From: Desulfoferula mesophila
Lineage (GTDB): Bacteria; Desulfobacterota; Desulfarculia; Desulfarculales; Desulfarculaceae
Assembly (NCBI RefSeq): GCF_037076455.1
Contig: NZ_AP028679.1
Coordinates: forward strand, 3,797,501-3,861,500
Length of the DNA: 64,000 bases
Direction of reading: 5' to 3'
Numbering within the stretch: the first letter of the stretch is position 1; each line of letters opens with the position of its first letter. The notes under the pieces were generated by a model. That model saw only the letters and a program-made list of their open reading frames with translations, was not told the DNA's origin and did no database searches. Positions 1 to 8,063 of the stretch are shown one piece after another. The position numbers were made by a program, and so were the translations under genes.

Positions 1-235
1 GGGCGTCGCCCTTGAGGGCCAGGCACACGTCGCCGACCAGGCCCAAGACCAGACCGGCCAGCACCAGGTAGAAGTAGTGGGACTGGGCGTGGGGCAGCAG
101 GAGGGCGGTGAGCACGAACAGGCCCGACAGGGGGGCCTTGCAGGCCAGCACCCGAGCGGGGCGCTGGCCGCGCTCGGCCCACAAGAGGCCCAGCAAGAGC
201 AGAACGGCGGGTATCAACAGATAGGTCGCGGTCAT
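1..235 (-). CDS. YhhN/TMEM86-family membrane protein (N-terminal part, cut by window edge)
   Basis: The visible 78 residues begin MTATYLLIPAVLL and form hydrophobic helices, with the typical YhhN motif GLVGDVCLAL near the cut end. Family members are multi-pass inner-membrane proteins; some are lysoplasmalogenases that hydrolyse the vinyl-ether bond of lysoplasmalogens. The ATG at 235-233 follows a strong Shine-Dalgarno (GGGAGGGG, 4-5 bases away). The C-terminal half lies beyond position 1, so catalytic residues cannot be judged. It is transcribed away from amtB and shares the long 236-860 intergenic region with it. The family call rests on a short stretch, and the substrate is unknown. Confidence 0.65.
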   Translation of the reverse strand, partial: MTATYLLIPAVLLLLGLLWAERGQRPARVLACKAPLSGLFVLTALLLPHAQSHYFYLVLAGLVLGLVGDVCLALKGDA

Positions 236-347
236 GATTCCCCTCCCAGGTCCCTGAGGCTGGGCCAATTTAGCACGCCGGGGCGGGGATTGTAAGCCAA
301 GAGCCGTGGGGCCTTCTTGACCGGGCGGGCAGCAGTCCCGACTATTC

Positions 348-361
348 CTACCAATTGGTAG
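348..361. promoter_or_regulatory. Palindrome copy 1, CTACCAATTGGTAG (candidate operator)
   Basis: This is a perfect 14-bp palindrome, extended to 16 bp (347-362) by a flanking C and G. The same CTAC...GTAG architecture recurs at 377-390 and 631-644. Three copies in one intergenic region suggest a dimeric regulator's binding sites. The regulator is not identifiable from the window. Confidence 0.5.
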
Positions 362-376
362 GCAACTCCAGGCTGT

Positions 377-390
377 CTACAAATTAGTAG
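377..390. promoter_or_regulatory. Palindrome copy 2, CTACAAATTAGTAG (candidate operator)
   Basis: This copy matches copy 1 at 12 of 14 positions and keeps both CTAC/GTAG arms and the AATT core. Its centre lies 29 bp from that of copy 1, close to three helical turns, so two dimers could bind the same DNA face. Confidence 0.45.
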
Positions 391-630
391 CTCCCCTATT
401 TGTCACCAAGCCATGACTCCCGTGCAGGCTCTCCGCCCTCCCCAGCCAAGCCCCGGCCAAGAAACCAATGCCCCTTATCATTATAACTACCCAATTTATA
501 TAATTATTATCTGACGTATTCGCCTCGGACCAAGCAAGGCCTCCACCCCACGCCCCGCCAGCCCCTTCTGCGCGTTGGGTCCAAGTTTTTCCATATTTCC
601 CACCAAACGGTAGCATCGGCGGTTTTCAGC

Positions 631-644
631 CTACCGCTAGGTAG
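631..644. promoter_or_regulatory. Palindrome copy 3, CTACCGCTAGGTAG (candidate operator)
   Basis: The five-base arms CTACC/GGTAG are identical to copy 1, with a different four-base core (GCTA). It sits about 100 bp upstream of the sigma-54 type element, where an enhancer-binding activator would be expected. A stray GGTAG half-site lies at 609-613. Confidence 0.4.
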
Positions 645-714
645 TTTTATTGTTTACATTTTTGCAGGCTTGGTGGCGGCCGCGATGGCTTATTGGTGTA
701 TTGCCGGTCTCTTA

Positions 715-736
715 GCCCGCCCCCCTCCGGGCGGGC
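715..736 (+). repeat. GC-rich inverted repeat upstream of the amtB promoter
   Basis: A perfect 8-bp stem (GCCCGCCC/GGGCGGGC) with a six-base loop ends six bases before the -24 box. No T-run follows, so it is unlikely to be an intrinsic terminator. It may only reflect GC-rich DNA. Confidence 0.35.
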
Positions 737-741
737 CAAGT

Positions 742-756
742 TGGTATGGAGCTTGC
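742..756 (+). promoter_or_regulatory. Sigma-54 type -24/-12 promoter for amtB-glnB
   Basis: The sequence TGG-TATG-GAGC-TTGC has the diagnostic GG-N10-GC spacing of RpoN promoters (consensus TGGCAC-N5-TTGC). Transcription would begin near 768, giving a leader of about 90 nt before the amtB ATG at 861. Nitrogen-controlled amtB/glnK operons are commonly RpoN-dependent, which fits. The -24 box is good but not perfect (TGGTAT instead of TGGCAC). Confidence 0.65.
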
Positions 757-860
757 GTTAAGTCCCCCCGAGGAAAAGTCGCGCCGGTTGGGCCGTGGTG
801 GCCCGGAACTGGGGAGTGGGCTCCCGGCAGGAAAAAATTCAGCATGCGAGGAGGGTAAGC

Positions 861-2084
861 ATGGCCAACCTCAACACGGGCGACACCGCCTGGTTGCTGG
901 TCTGTTGTTCGCTGGTTCTGTTGATGACTCCGGGGCTGGCCTTTTTCTACGGCGGCATGGTGCGCCGCAAGAACATCTTGTCCACCCTGACCCTGAGCTA
1001 CGTGTTCATGGCCCTGATCGGGGTCCAGTGGCTGTTGTTCGGCTACACCCTGTCCTTTGGCCAGGACATCGGGGGCCTCATCGGGGGGCTCAACTTCCTG
1101 GGCTTCATGAACGTGGGCGCCGCGCCCAACCCCGACTACGGCTCCAGCATCCCCCACCAGCTTTTCGCCACCTATCAGATGATGTTCGCGGTGATCACCC
1201 CGGCGCTCATCACCGGGGCCTTTGTGGAGCGCATCCGCTTCAAGTCCTTTCTGCTCTTCGGCATCGCCTGGGCCACCCTGGTCTACGACCCCTTGTGCCA
1301 CTGGGTGTGGGGCGCGGGCGGCTGGCTACGGGAGATGGGCGTGCTGGACTTTGCCGGAGGCACCGTGGTGCACGTGGCCGCCGGTTGCTCGGCCCTGGCC
1401 TTCGCCATGGTCATCGGCCCCCGCAAGGGCTTCGGCCACATCCCCATGGAGCCGCACAGCATTCCCTACACCGTGCTGGGCGCGGGCCTGCTGTGGGTGG
1501 GCTGGTTCGGCTTCAACGGGGGCAGCGCCCTGGCCGCCAACGGGGTGGCGGTGAACGCCCTGTTGGCCACCAACACCTCCGGGGCCGCCGCCGGGCTGGT
1601 GTGGATGCTTCTATCCTGGCTGGACGGCCGCCCCTCCACCCTGGGCCTGGTCACGGGCATGGTGGTGGGCCTGGCCGCGGTTACCCCGGCCTCGGGCTTC
1701 GTCTCGCCCCTGGCCGCGCTGGTCATCGGGGCGGTGGCCGCGCCCATCAGCTACTACACCATCCGCTTCCGCGAGCAGCGGGGCCTGGACGAGTCCCTGG
1801 ACGTCTTCGCCTGCCACGGCATGGCCTCCACCTGGGGCATGATCGCCACCGGCCTGTTCGCCTCCACGGCCATCAACCCCGGCGGGGCCAACGGCCTGTT
1901 CCACGGCAATCCCTCCCAGTTGGGAGTGCAGATTCTGGCCACGGTGGTCACCATGATCTTCTCCTTCGCCGTCACCTACGTGTTGGCCAAGGCGCTCAAC
2001 ATGAGCATCGGGCTCAAGGTGGGGACCCACGAGGAAGAAGTTGGGCTTGACATCAGCGGCCACGGTGAACGAGCTTATTCTTAG
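861..2084 (+). CDS. amtB: Ammonium transporter (Amt/MEP/Rh family)
   Basis: This 407-residue integral membrane protein conducts ammonium or ammonia across the inner membrane. The N-terminus carries the family motif PGLAFFYGGMVRRKN (about residues 24-38). The pore twin-histidine positions are present as H171 (GGTVVHVAAG) and H319 (ACHGMASTWG). WFGFN at about 215-219 is also typical. I chose the ATG at 861 because GAGGAGGG lies directly upstream; an in-frame start 22 codons earlier has no Shine-Dalgarno. It is followed 22 bp later by glnB, whose product normally plugs the AmtB pore when nitrogen is sufficient. Transcription probably uses the -24/-12 element at 742-756. Confidence 0.96.
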   Translation: MANLNTGDTAWLLVCCSLVLLMTPGLAFFYGGMVRRKNILSTLTLSYVFMALIGVQWLLFGYTLSFGQDIGGLIGGLNFLGFMNVGAAPNPDYGSSIPHQLFATYQMMFAVITPALITGAFVERIRFKSFLLFGIAWATLVYDPLCHWVWGAGGWLREMGVLDFAGGTVVHVAAGCSALAFAMVIGPRKGFGHIPMEPHSIPYTVLGAGLLWVGWFGFNGGSALAANGVAVNALLATNTSGAAAGLVWMLLSWLDGRPSTLGLVTGMVVGLAAVTPASGFVSPLAALVIGAVAAPISYYTIRFREQRGLDESLDVFACHGMASTWGMIATGLFASTAINPGGANGLFHGNPSQLGVQILATVVTMIFSFAVTYVLAKALNMSIGLKVGTHEEEVGLDISGHGERAYS

Positions 2085-2106
2085 GAGGATAAGGGAGGGA
2101 CGGACC

Positions 2107-2502
2107 ATGCTCAAAAAGATCGAAGCCATCATCCGCGAGGACAAGCTCAACGACGTCAAGGACGCCCTGAACGAGATCGGCATCCGGGGAATGAACGTGC
2201 TGGAGATTCGCGGCCAGGGCCGCCAGGGCGGCATCACCCTGGCCGGGCGCTCGGGCACCTACCAGGTGGACATGCTACCCAAGATGCAGATGAACATCAT
2301 CCTGAGCGAAGACAACGTGGATGAAACCATCGAGGCCATCCTGGCCTCCGGGCGCACCGGGGCGGCGGGCGACGGGCTGATCTTCGTCTACCCGGTGGAC
2401 GAGGTGGTGCGTATCCGCACCGGCGAACGGGGCCACGAGGCGGTGATGTATCCCGGCGACATCGACGAAAAGAAGGGCCGGGGCAAGGCCAAGGCTTCCT
2501 AG
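2107..2502 (+). CDS. glnB: Nitrogen regulatory protein P-II (GlnB/GlnK type)
   Basis: This 131-residue PII signal protein integrates 2-oxoglutarate, ATP/ADP and nitrogen status and docks on AmtB. The start MLKKIEAIIR and the C-terminal GDGLIFVYPVDEVVRIRTGERG-type block (B and C loops) are characteristic. In the T-loop, Tyr52 aligns with the uridylylated Tyr51 of E. coli GlnB, whereas the E. coli Tyr46 position is not a tyrosine (the local sequence is ITLAGRSGTYQVDMLPK). The ATG at 2107 has GGGAGG upstream; an in-frame extension into amtB has no support. A lysine-rich tail (KKGRGKAKAS) extends beyond the usual 112 residues. Co-transcription with amtB makes a GlnK-like role most likely. Confidence 0.95.
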   Translation: MLKKIEAIIREDKLNDVKDALNEIGIRGMNVLEIRGQGRQGGITLAGRSGTYQVDMLPKMQMNIILSEDNVDETIEAILASGRTGAAGDGLIFVYPVDEVVRIRTGERGHEAVMYPGDIDEKKGRGKAKAS

Positions 2503-2526
2503 GCGCCGCAACCATTTGTTATATCG

Positions 2527-2560
2527 CGGGGCGGGACCGAAAGGTTCCGCCCCGTTTTTT
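2527..2560 (+). terminator. Intrinsic terminator of amtB-glnB
   Basis: A 12-bp stem (2527-2538 with 2543-2554, one G-T pair) around a GAAA tetraloop is followed by six T residues. It lies 25 bp after the glnB stop. Confidence 0.93.
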
Positions 2561-2634
2561 GCCTCCACCCGTCTCCGGGAGTAAACTAGGCCACCGGCAA
2601 GCCAACCCAAAACCTGGCGGAAGCGACGTAGAGC

Positions 2635-3438
2635 ATGGAAGCAATCATTCCCTGGCTGGTCTTCGCGGCGGTGGGCGCCTTCAGCGGCACCCTGGCCGGG
2701 CTGTTGGGCGTGGGCGGCGGCGTCGTCATCGTGCCGGCGGTGGCCTTCTACCTGGAGGCGGCCAAGCTGGCCCCGGGAAACGTGCTGCACATCGCCCTGG
2801 GCACCTCGCTGGCGGTGATTGTGTTCACCTCCGTCAGCAGCTTTCGGGCCCACCACAAGCGCGGCGCGGTGGACTGGTCCATCGTGGCCCGCATCACCGG
2901 GGGCATCCTGGCCGGCACCTATCTGGGCTCCTGGGTGGCCGCCCAGCTCTCCACCCGCTTCCTGGCCGCCTTCTTCGTGGCGTTCCTCTACCTGGTGGCC
3001 CTGCAGATGCTTCTGGAGGCCCGGCCCAAGCCCAGCCGCCACGTACCCGTCTGGACCGGCACCAGCCTGGTGGGCCTGTTCATCGGCGGGGTCAGCGCCC
3101 TGGTGGGCATCGGCGGAGGCTCGCTCAGCGTGCCCTTCATGACCTGGTGCAACCTGCCCATCCACCGGGCCATCGGTACCTCGGCAGCCATCGGCCTGCC
3201 CATCGCCCTGGCCGGGGCGGCGGGCTATATGGTCAACGGCTGGAACGAGCCCGGCCTGCCCGCCCATAGCCTGGGCTTCGTGTACCTGCCCGCCCTGGTG
3301 GGCATCGCCCTGGTCAGCGTGTTCTTCGCCCCCCTGGGGGCCCGCCTGGCCCACCGCCTGCCCACCGGCCCCCTCAAGAAGACCTTCGCCGTCTTCCTCA
3401 TCCTGGTGGCCACCAAGATGCTCCTGGGCCTGCTATAG
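2635..3438 (+). CDS. TauE/SafE-family membrane permease
   Basis: This 267-residue multi-pass protein has the duplicated TauE/SafE signature: GLLGVGGGVVIVPA (about residues 22-35) in the first half and ALVGIGGGSLSVP (about 155-167) in the second. Members export or import sulfite, sulfoacetate or other small organosulfur anions across the inner membrane, and substrate cannot be deduced from sequence. It stands alone between the amtB-glnB terminator and the convergent cation exchanger. The start at 2635 has only a weak purine-rich region upstream (GGCGGAAGCGACG). A sulfur-compound role would suit a sulfate reducer, but that is inference. Confidence 0.85.
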   Translation: MEAIIPWLVFAAVGAFSGTLAGLLGVGGGVVIVPAVAFYLEAAKLAPGNVLHIALGTSLAVIVFTSVSSFRAHHKRGAVDWSIVARITGGILAGTYLGSWVAAQLSTRFLAAFFVAFLYLVALQMLLEARPKPSRHVPVWTGTSLVGLFIGGVSALVGIGGGSLSVPFMTWCNLPIHRAIGTSAAIGLPIALAGAAGYMVNGWNEPGLPAHSLGFVYLPALVGIALVSVFFAPLGARLAHRLPTGPLKKTFAVFLILVATKMLLGLL

Positions 3439-3492
3439 GGTCCGCCCCCGCCCAGTCCGGCCGCCGGAACAAGCCCCCGGCCCCCACCGGAA

Positions 3493-4533
3493 CTATCCCA
3501 AATTAAAACCGTATTGCGCCACCAGGTAGGCCAGGTAGATCCCCAAAATCCAGGCCCCTTGCCAGCGCTTGAACCAGCCGTCGGTGTTCAGACGGATGAA
3601 CAGGCGGAAGGAGTAGAGGATCAAGAGCATGGCCGGGAAGTGGAAGCTGTAGAAGTTGGGGGGCACGCTCAGGGGGCGGGCCACCGCCGCCGCGCCGATG
3701 ACGAAAAGGCAGTTGAGCACGTCGGCCCCCACCACGTTGCCCACCATGATCTGGGGCTGGCGCTTCTTCACCGCGCTTATGGCGGTCATCAGCTCGGGCA
3801 GGCTGGTGCCGAAGGCCACCAGGGTGGCGGCGATGACGTCCTGGGGCACCCCCAGGCGAGCCGCCCCCTCGGCGGCGGTGGGCACCAGCAGGCGGCTGCC
3901 CACGATCACCCCCGCCAGGCCCAGCAGGGTGCAGCCCAGGGATCTGCCCAGGCCCCAGGGCGCTTGGTCCTCCTCCGGCTCGTCCACCAGGCCGCTCTGG
4001 CGGGCCCAGCGGTAGGACATATAGAGATAACCCACCAGTAGCACCAGGAACAAAACGCCCACCCCGCGGCCCAGCACCGGGTTCTGGGGGTTTTGCCACA
4101 GGGCCAACAGGGCCAGCAGCACCAACAGGGTGGCCGAGGCCACCTGCACCCAACCGGTGCGGTTGAGGATGTAGCGGCGCACCGGCACCCGGCTGATGAT
4201 GCACATCAGCCCGAAGATGAGGCCGGTGTCGCAGATGATGGAACCCACCCCGTTGCCCAGGGCCAGGCCGGGGTTGCCGGTCCAGGCGGCCATGACGCTC
4301 ACGAACATCTCGGGGGTGGTGGTGCCCAGGCTGATGATGGTGGCTCCGATGACGATGCGGGGCAGGCCGGTGCGCCGGGCCAGGGCCACCGCGCCGTCCA
4401 CCATGAGGTCCGCGCCCTTGGAAAGCACCACGATGCACACGATGAGCAGCAAAAGCAGGCCCCACACCGGCAGGCCGGCCACCATTTGCTGCAGCACTTC
4501 TTCGCTGGTCAGGTAGTAGAATATCCGTTCCAA
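3493..4533 (-). CDS. Calcium/sodium antiporter (YrbG-type CaCA family)
   Basis: This 346-residue membrane protein has the two inverted alpha repeats of the K+-independent bacterial Na+/Ca2+ exchangers: GATIISLGTTTPEMFVS (about residues 63-79) and LVAFGTSLPELMTAI (about 237-251). The conserved acidic residue after Pro in each repeat coordinates the transported ion. About ten hydrophobic segments are visible, with a hydrophilic loop near residues 180-192 (DEPEEDQ). The family usually expels Ca2+ in exchange for Na+ or H+. It converges on the TauE/SafE gene, 54 bp between stops, and no obvious partner gene is adjacent. Confidence 0.88.
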   Translation of the reverse strand: MERIFYYLTSEEVLQQMVAGLPVWGLLLLLIVCIVVLSKGADLMVDGAVALARRTGLPRIVIGATIISLGTTTPEMFVSVMAAWTGNPGLALGNGVGSIICDTGLIFGLMCIISRVPVRRYILNRTGWVQVASATLLVLLALLALWQNPQNPVLGRGVGVLFLVLLVGYLYMSYRWARQSGLVDEPEEDQAPWGLGRSLGCTLLGLAGVIVGSRLLVPTAAEGAARLGVPQDVIAATLVAFGTSLPELMTAISAVKKRQPQIMVGNVVGADVLNCLFVIGAAAVARPLSVPPNFYSFHFPAMLLILYSFRLFIRLNTDGWFKRWQGAWILGIYLAYLVAQYGFNLG

Positions 4534-4671
4534 GTCCCTTACCGCCGTCTTTTAACCATCGGCCGAGCCGCTCCGCGCGGTCAAGGGCAGCTTACCATGG
4601 GCGGCATGCCCGGTCCGCAAAATGGCGCGCCGACCAACGGAAAAGCCGCCCTTGGCCGGGCGCGGCCTCGC

Positions 4672-5115
4672 TTAATCCCTTTTGGGCGGCCGGTCGGGCC
4701 AGGGATGGGGATACAGCTCGCTCAAGTAATAGGTTTGGCTTTTGGTGATGACGGCGATGTCGTAGCCGGAGAACCGGGCGTTTTCAAACAGCAACTGCCG
4801 GCAGATGCCGCAGGGCACGGGCTGGGCGGATTGGTCCACGCTGGTTATGGCCATGGCCAGGATCAGAGGGTCGGCGTGGGCGAAGCAATGGGCCAGGGCC
4901 ACCTGCTCCGCGTGCAAGGTAAGGCTGTGCGAGGGGGAGAACCGGTTCACGCCCCCGTATATCGCTTGGTTGGTGGTCAGGACCGCGGCGCCGTAGGTGG
5001 CGATCTCCACGCCAAAGGAAAAACCTTGCTCAAGCATTTCATCGGCGGCCCGCAACAGCCTCTCCGCCGTCTGCGGCTCCAGCGTTGGTCTTTGCAAGGC
5101 CACTCTTGAGCACAT
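4672..5115 (-). CDS. cdd: Cytidine deaminase-like enzyme
   Basis: This 147-residue zinc hydrolase of the cytidine deaminase fold converts cytidine to uridine in pyrimidine salvage. The zinc motif reads HAEQVAL (H68, catalytic E70) and PCGICRQ (C102, C105). The HAE form resembles the long E. coli enzyme, although this protein has the short, single-domain length. I selected the ATG at 5115 because GGGAG lies seven bases upstream and the family core begins there; a longer frame reaching 5238 adds a low-complexity Ala/Gly segment. Blasticidin-type or other nucleoside deaminase specificity cannot be excluded. The gene is monocistronic. Confidence 0.85.
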   Translation of the reverse strand: MCSRVALQRPTLEPQTAERLLRAADEMLEQGFSFGVEIATYGAAVLTTNQAIYGGVNRFSPSHSLTLHAEQVALAHCFAHADPLILAMAITSVDQSAQPVPCGICRQLLFENARFSGYDIAVITKSQTYYLSELYPHPWPDRPPKRD

Positions 5116-5402
5116 GACCGCACTCCCGGCTCGGGTCTCGTCCCCCCCGGCGGCCGCCGCGCCCTGCGCCGCCGCCCACCTATAATTTAGCATCTGCAAG
5201 GCCGGGATCGGCGCATTTTGCGGGCCACCCGGGATCATCGCCAGGCCCAGGGGCGGGACCTGGCCCCGTCAAAATGCCCATGCCCGGCGGGCGGGCCCTG
5301 TCGCAGGCAATCAGAGGCTGCACGCCTAGGCTGGGACGGCACAGAATAAGTATACGTAACGAATCCTAGGGCATTGGCCCCAAGCGGAGCCCCAACCCGC
5401 GG

Positions 5403-6236
5403 CTATATCGAGGTAAAGTCTCCGGCTCTCCTGGCCTTGGCCACGCCCAACATATAGGCCTCCAGGGCCGTTTCCGTGCTGGGCATATAGGCCGCCCCCA
5501 GGGCCATGTTGACGCAGCCGCTTTTGTCATCCTCGGTGACGAAAATGACGCGCCGGTTTTGGGCCGCGGCCTCCAGGACCCTGGCCGCGCACTCTTCGGC
5601 GGTTATCGCGCCGGAGGGCGCGCCGCCGGCCGCGTCCCAAATGGGGGTGGCCACCGTGCCGGGCACGATAGTGGAAAAGCGAATCCCCTCATCCCAATAT
5701 TCATAACGCAGCGAATTGGTCATGCTCAGCAAGGCCGCCTTGGTGGCGGCGTACATGCTTTGGTAGGGCAGATTCACGAAAGCGATGCCCGAGGCGGTGT
5801 TGAGGATATGCCCTCCCTTGGCCTTTTGCATATAGGGCAACGCCGCGCGGATGCCGTAAAGCGCCCCGTGGAAATTGATGGCAAAGGCTTTGGCCCAGTC
5901 CTCGTTGCCCAGGTTGCCGAAGGCGCCGGACAGGCCCAGGCCCGCGTTGTTGAACAGCAACTCCAGCCGACCGCCGCCCAAGGCCGCCGCGCTGTCCACC
6001 ATGGCCTTGACGCTCTCCTCCCGGGTCACATCGGTTTTCACCCCTTGCACCCTGCCGGGGTACTGCTGGTTCAGGCGATCGGCGTGCTTGGCCAGATTGG
6101 CTTCGTTGATGTCGGCCAGGGTTACCGCTCGGGCCCCATTGGCCAGCATGGCCTCCACCAGGGCCAGCCCGATACCGGAGGCTCCGCCAGTGACTGCGGC
6201 TACTTTATCGCGATAATAGTGGCTCGTTTCGCTCAT
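5403..6236 (-). CDS. Short-chain dehydrogenase/reductase
   Basis: This 277-residue classical SDR carries the NAD(P) motif TGGASGIG (residues 16-23), the NNAG motif (96-99), a catalytic Ser149, and the YxxxK pair Y162/K166 (MYAATKAAL). D42 after the second beta strand (LADIN) favours NAD over NADP. The substrate is unknown. The ATG at 6236 has AGGAA upstream. It is transcribed in the same direction as the membrane protein gene at 6318-7622, 81 bp downstream of that gene's stop, so the two may be co-transcribed. Confidence 0.88.
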   Translation of the reverse strand: MSETSHYYRDKVAAVTGGASGIGLALVEAMLANGARAVTLADINEANLAKHADRLNQQYPGRVQGVKTDVTREESVKAMVDSAAALGGGRLELLFNNAGLGLSGAFGNLGNEDWAKAFAINFHGALYGIRAALPYMQKAKGGHILNTASGIAFVNLPYQSMYAATKAALLSMTNSLRYEYWDEGIRFSTIVPGTVATPIWDAAGGAPSGAITAEECAARVLEAAAQNRRVIFVTEDDKSGCVNMALGAAYMPSTETALEAYMLGVAKARRAGDFTSI

Positions 6237-6317
6237 GGTCGTTGCATTCCTTTCCCAGTGTAACTCCCGCGTTAGGGCTTCGCCCGGCGCAGGCCCCAGG
6301 TGTTTAACGACTGCCGC

Positions 6318-7622
6318 CTAGGGCGCGGCCCCTTGCTCCGTTGCTTGGCCGCCAAGCAGCGCGTTGATCTCGCCCAGCAAAGAGGTGAGCACCAAAAGCA
6401 GTACTCCATTGACCACGAGGATACCCGCGACCAGTAAGCCGGGGAGCAGGCCCGGCAGGAGCATGGATATTCCGAAAAGTATTGCCGCCAAATTCAGGGC
6501 GGTTTGGGTGGCCGCCAGCTTCTTCACCACCGGAGGCACGGCCGCTTGGTCCGCGGGGTCGCAAGCGGTTTTCCTAAGCCGAGGGGCAAAACGTTTGGCC
6601 AGCAAAATTGCGCCGCCCAGGATGTTGAGAGGTCCCAGAAGCACCGTGACCAGCACGGTAACCACGCCCGGCACGATGCTGGAAAATATCCCCAAGCCGG
6701 CCAGCAGAAGGCCCAAGGCGATCATCAGCCACGAACGCCTGTATTGGCCCAGCGGAGTGTCGCCCATGGCCATCATCTGAATAGCCATCAAGGTGAGCAA
6801 AAGGCCCAACTGGCCATCGGCGGAAAAGGCGACGAGCCCAAGATTTACCGGGAAGAGCAAAAGCCCCAGGAAGCCCAACAGGATCGCCAGCATCAACAAC
6901 ACGGCCTGCGAAAGAGGCAGGGAAGTTTCCGCGAAAAGCTTGGCGCGCCATCCGGCCTCGGGGCGGCTGCGCCCGGCCGCGCTTTGGGCCGGGAGGGCAT
7001 ACCCGTGGGCGCCCTGGATTCCGGCCACCCGCCAGAGGCACCAAGCGAGATAGAAAAAAGCAAGCCCGTAACAGATGAGCAGCAGGGCGGTCTGCCCGTC
7101 CCCCAGAATGCCGGGAAAGAGGGTTATCAGACCGGTGGCAAACGAGAGACCATAGACCAGCAGGCAGGAGACGACCAACTGCTTCAGCATGCCGGAGCCG
7201 CCGGCCCAGGCCTTGCGCGCTCCCTGGGAAGCCATCAGCCTGACCGTCAAGGTGGGGCCACCCAACGACAGGATGAGGCCCACCAGCACCCGGATCGCCT
7301 CGGTCAAATATCCCGGGATAAAACAGGCGGCCATGCCAAAGGTACCCGTGCCCAGGCCCATGATGATAAGGCCCCACGATCTGTGAAGATCGCCGAACGG
7401 GCTCTTGCCCATGGTTATCGTCTGAAAGGAGACCAGGACCAGAAAAACACCGTAGGCGCTGTCCCGGGTGTAGGGCAAGGCGCCGTCCTTTATGGCCAAC
7501 AACAGGACGCCGAACAGGAGCATGAACGCCCCGAGGATGAGCAGAACCACCACCTCCAGGGACAGATCGGATGCGTGTCTCATTCTGGCCAGAAGATTTC
7601 CCGGCAGGCTATCGCGGCTCAT
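6318..7622 (-). CDS. Multi-pass membrane protein with internal duplication (DUF308/HdeD-like)
   Basis: This 434-residue protein has about ten hydrophobic segments. Two homologous blocks stand out: residues 61-104 (core MGKSPFGDLHRSW) and 276-319 (core MGDTPLGQYRRSW), each followed by a glycine-rich helix ending in IPG or VPG. The spacing of 215 residues means the whole protein is a tandem duplication, joined by a hydrophilic linker around 205-232. The helix pattern resembles DUF308/HdeD-type proteins, but I do not recognise a specific family. No catalytic motif is visible. Its neighbours are an SDR and a Zn-ribbon protein (9 bp upstream), which probably share the transcript. Confidence 0.6.
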   Translation of the reverse strand: MSRDSLPGNLLARMRHASDLSLEVVVLLILGAFMLLFGVLLLAIKDGALPYTRDSAYGVFLVLVSFQTITMGKSPFGDLHRSWGLIIMGLGTGTFGMAACFIPGYLTEAIRVLVGLILSLGGPTLTVRLMASQGARKAWAGGSGMLKQLVVSCLLVYGLSFATGLITLFPGILGDGQTALLLICYGLAFFYLAWCLWRVAGIQGAHGYALPAQSAAGRSRPEAGWRAKLFAETSLPLSQAVLLMLAILLGFLGLLLFPVNLGLVAFSADGQLGLLLTLMAIQMMAMGDTPLGQYRRSWLMIALGLLLAGLGIFSSIVPGVVTVLVTVLLGPLNILGGAILLAKRFAPRLRKTACDPADQAAVPPVVKKLAATQTALNLAAILFGISMLLPGLLPGLLVAGILVVNGVLLLVLTSLLGEINALLGGQATEQGAAP

Positions 7623-7631
7623 CGGGGGGCG

Positions 7632-7853
7632 CTAGGTTGATTTTTTGCCGAGAGCGGAGACCTTTTGCGCCCCGGGCGTTCCTTCGAGGGTGAACCCCGG
7701 ATCAAAGACGCTGTGGCAGTTGGGGCAAATGAACATCCATTTGGTGGACTCTCCTTCGCGCCGGAACATGGAATGGAAGCCGTCCTTATAGCCGCACACG
7801 GGGCAGACCTTGAACTCCCCGTCTATTTCGACTCGCCTCACCTCGTAATCCAT
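7632..7853 (-). CDS. Small zinc-ribbon protein
   Basis: This 73-residue protein has two CxxC knuckles, CPVCGYKDGFHSMF (about residues 17-30) and CPNCHSVFD (about 44-52), forming a rubredoxin-like zinc ribbon; no enzymatic domain is present. The ATG at 7853 follows a strong AGGAGGGA. The gene is nine bp upstream of the duplicated membrane protein and likely co-transcribed with it. Its role is unknown; small ribbons of this kind can bind nucleic acid or act as accessory proteins. Confidence 0.7.
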   Translation of the reverse strand: MDYEVRRVEIDGEFKVCPVCGYKDGFHSMFRREGESTKWMFICPNCHSVFDPGFTLEGTPGAQKVSALGKKST

Positions 7854-8063
7854 GAACTCTTCCCTCCTACAGGCTCCGGTATTAATCGTCCTGCACCAAT
7901 CAGGGATATTTTATAATTAAGACTGGATTCAACCGCCACGACAAGCACAATCGCCAAGGCGCCCGCTGAATTTGGGGCATAGTCGCGGTTTGGTCCAGTG
8001 TGGCAAACCACGCGGGAGGCCGGCCGGGTTTTGGTACCCGCGTAAAACGATAGGCAGGGAGCA

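Larger units (their letters stand above)
236..860. promoter_or_regulatory. Long intergenic control region upstream of amtB
   Basis: This 625-bp stretch contains no credible gene. Its middle part (about 470-520 and 640-665) is AT-rich compared with its surroundings. It holds three related palindromes at 348-361, 377-390 and 631-644, a GC hairpin at 715-736, and a -24/-12 element at 742-756; all are listed separately. It serves the divergent pair YhhN (minus) and amtB-glnB (plus). Confidence 0.6.

Noticed and set aside
715-736. Riboswitch or terminator upstream of amtB
   Set aside because: The hairpin lies upstream of the predicted transcript start and lacks a T-run, so it would not be in the amtB leader.
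5116-5402. Additional gene between the cytidine deaminase and SDR genes
   Set aside because: I saw no ribosome site or conserved frame. It is probably the SDR 3' and deaminase upstream sequence.
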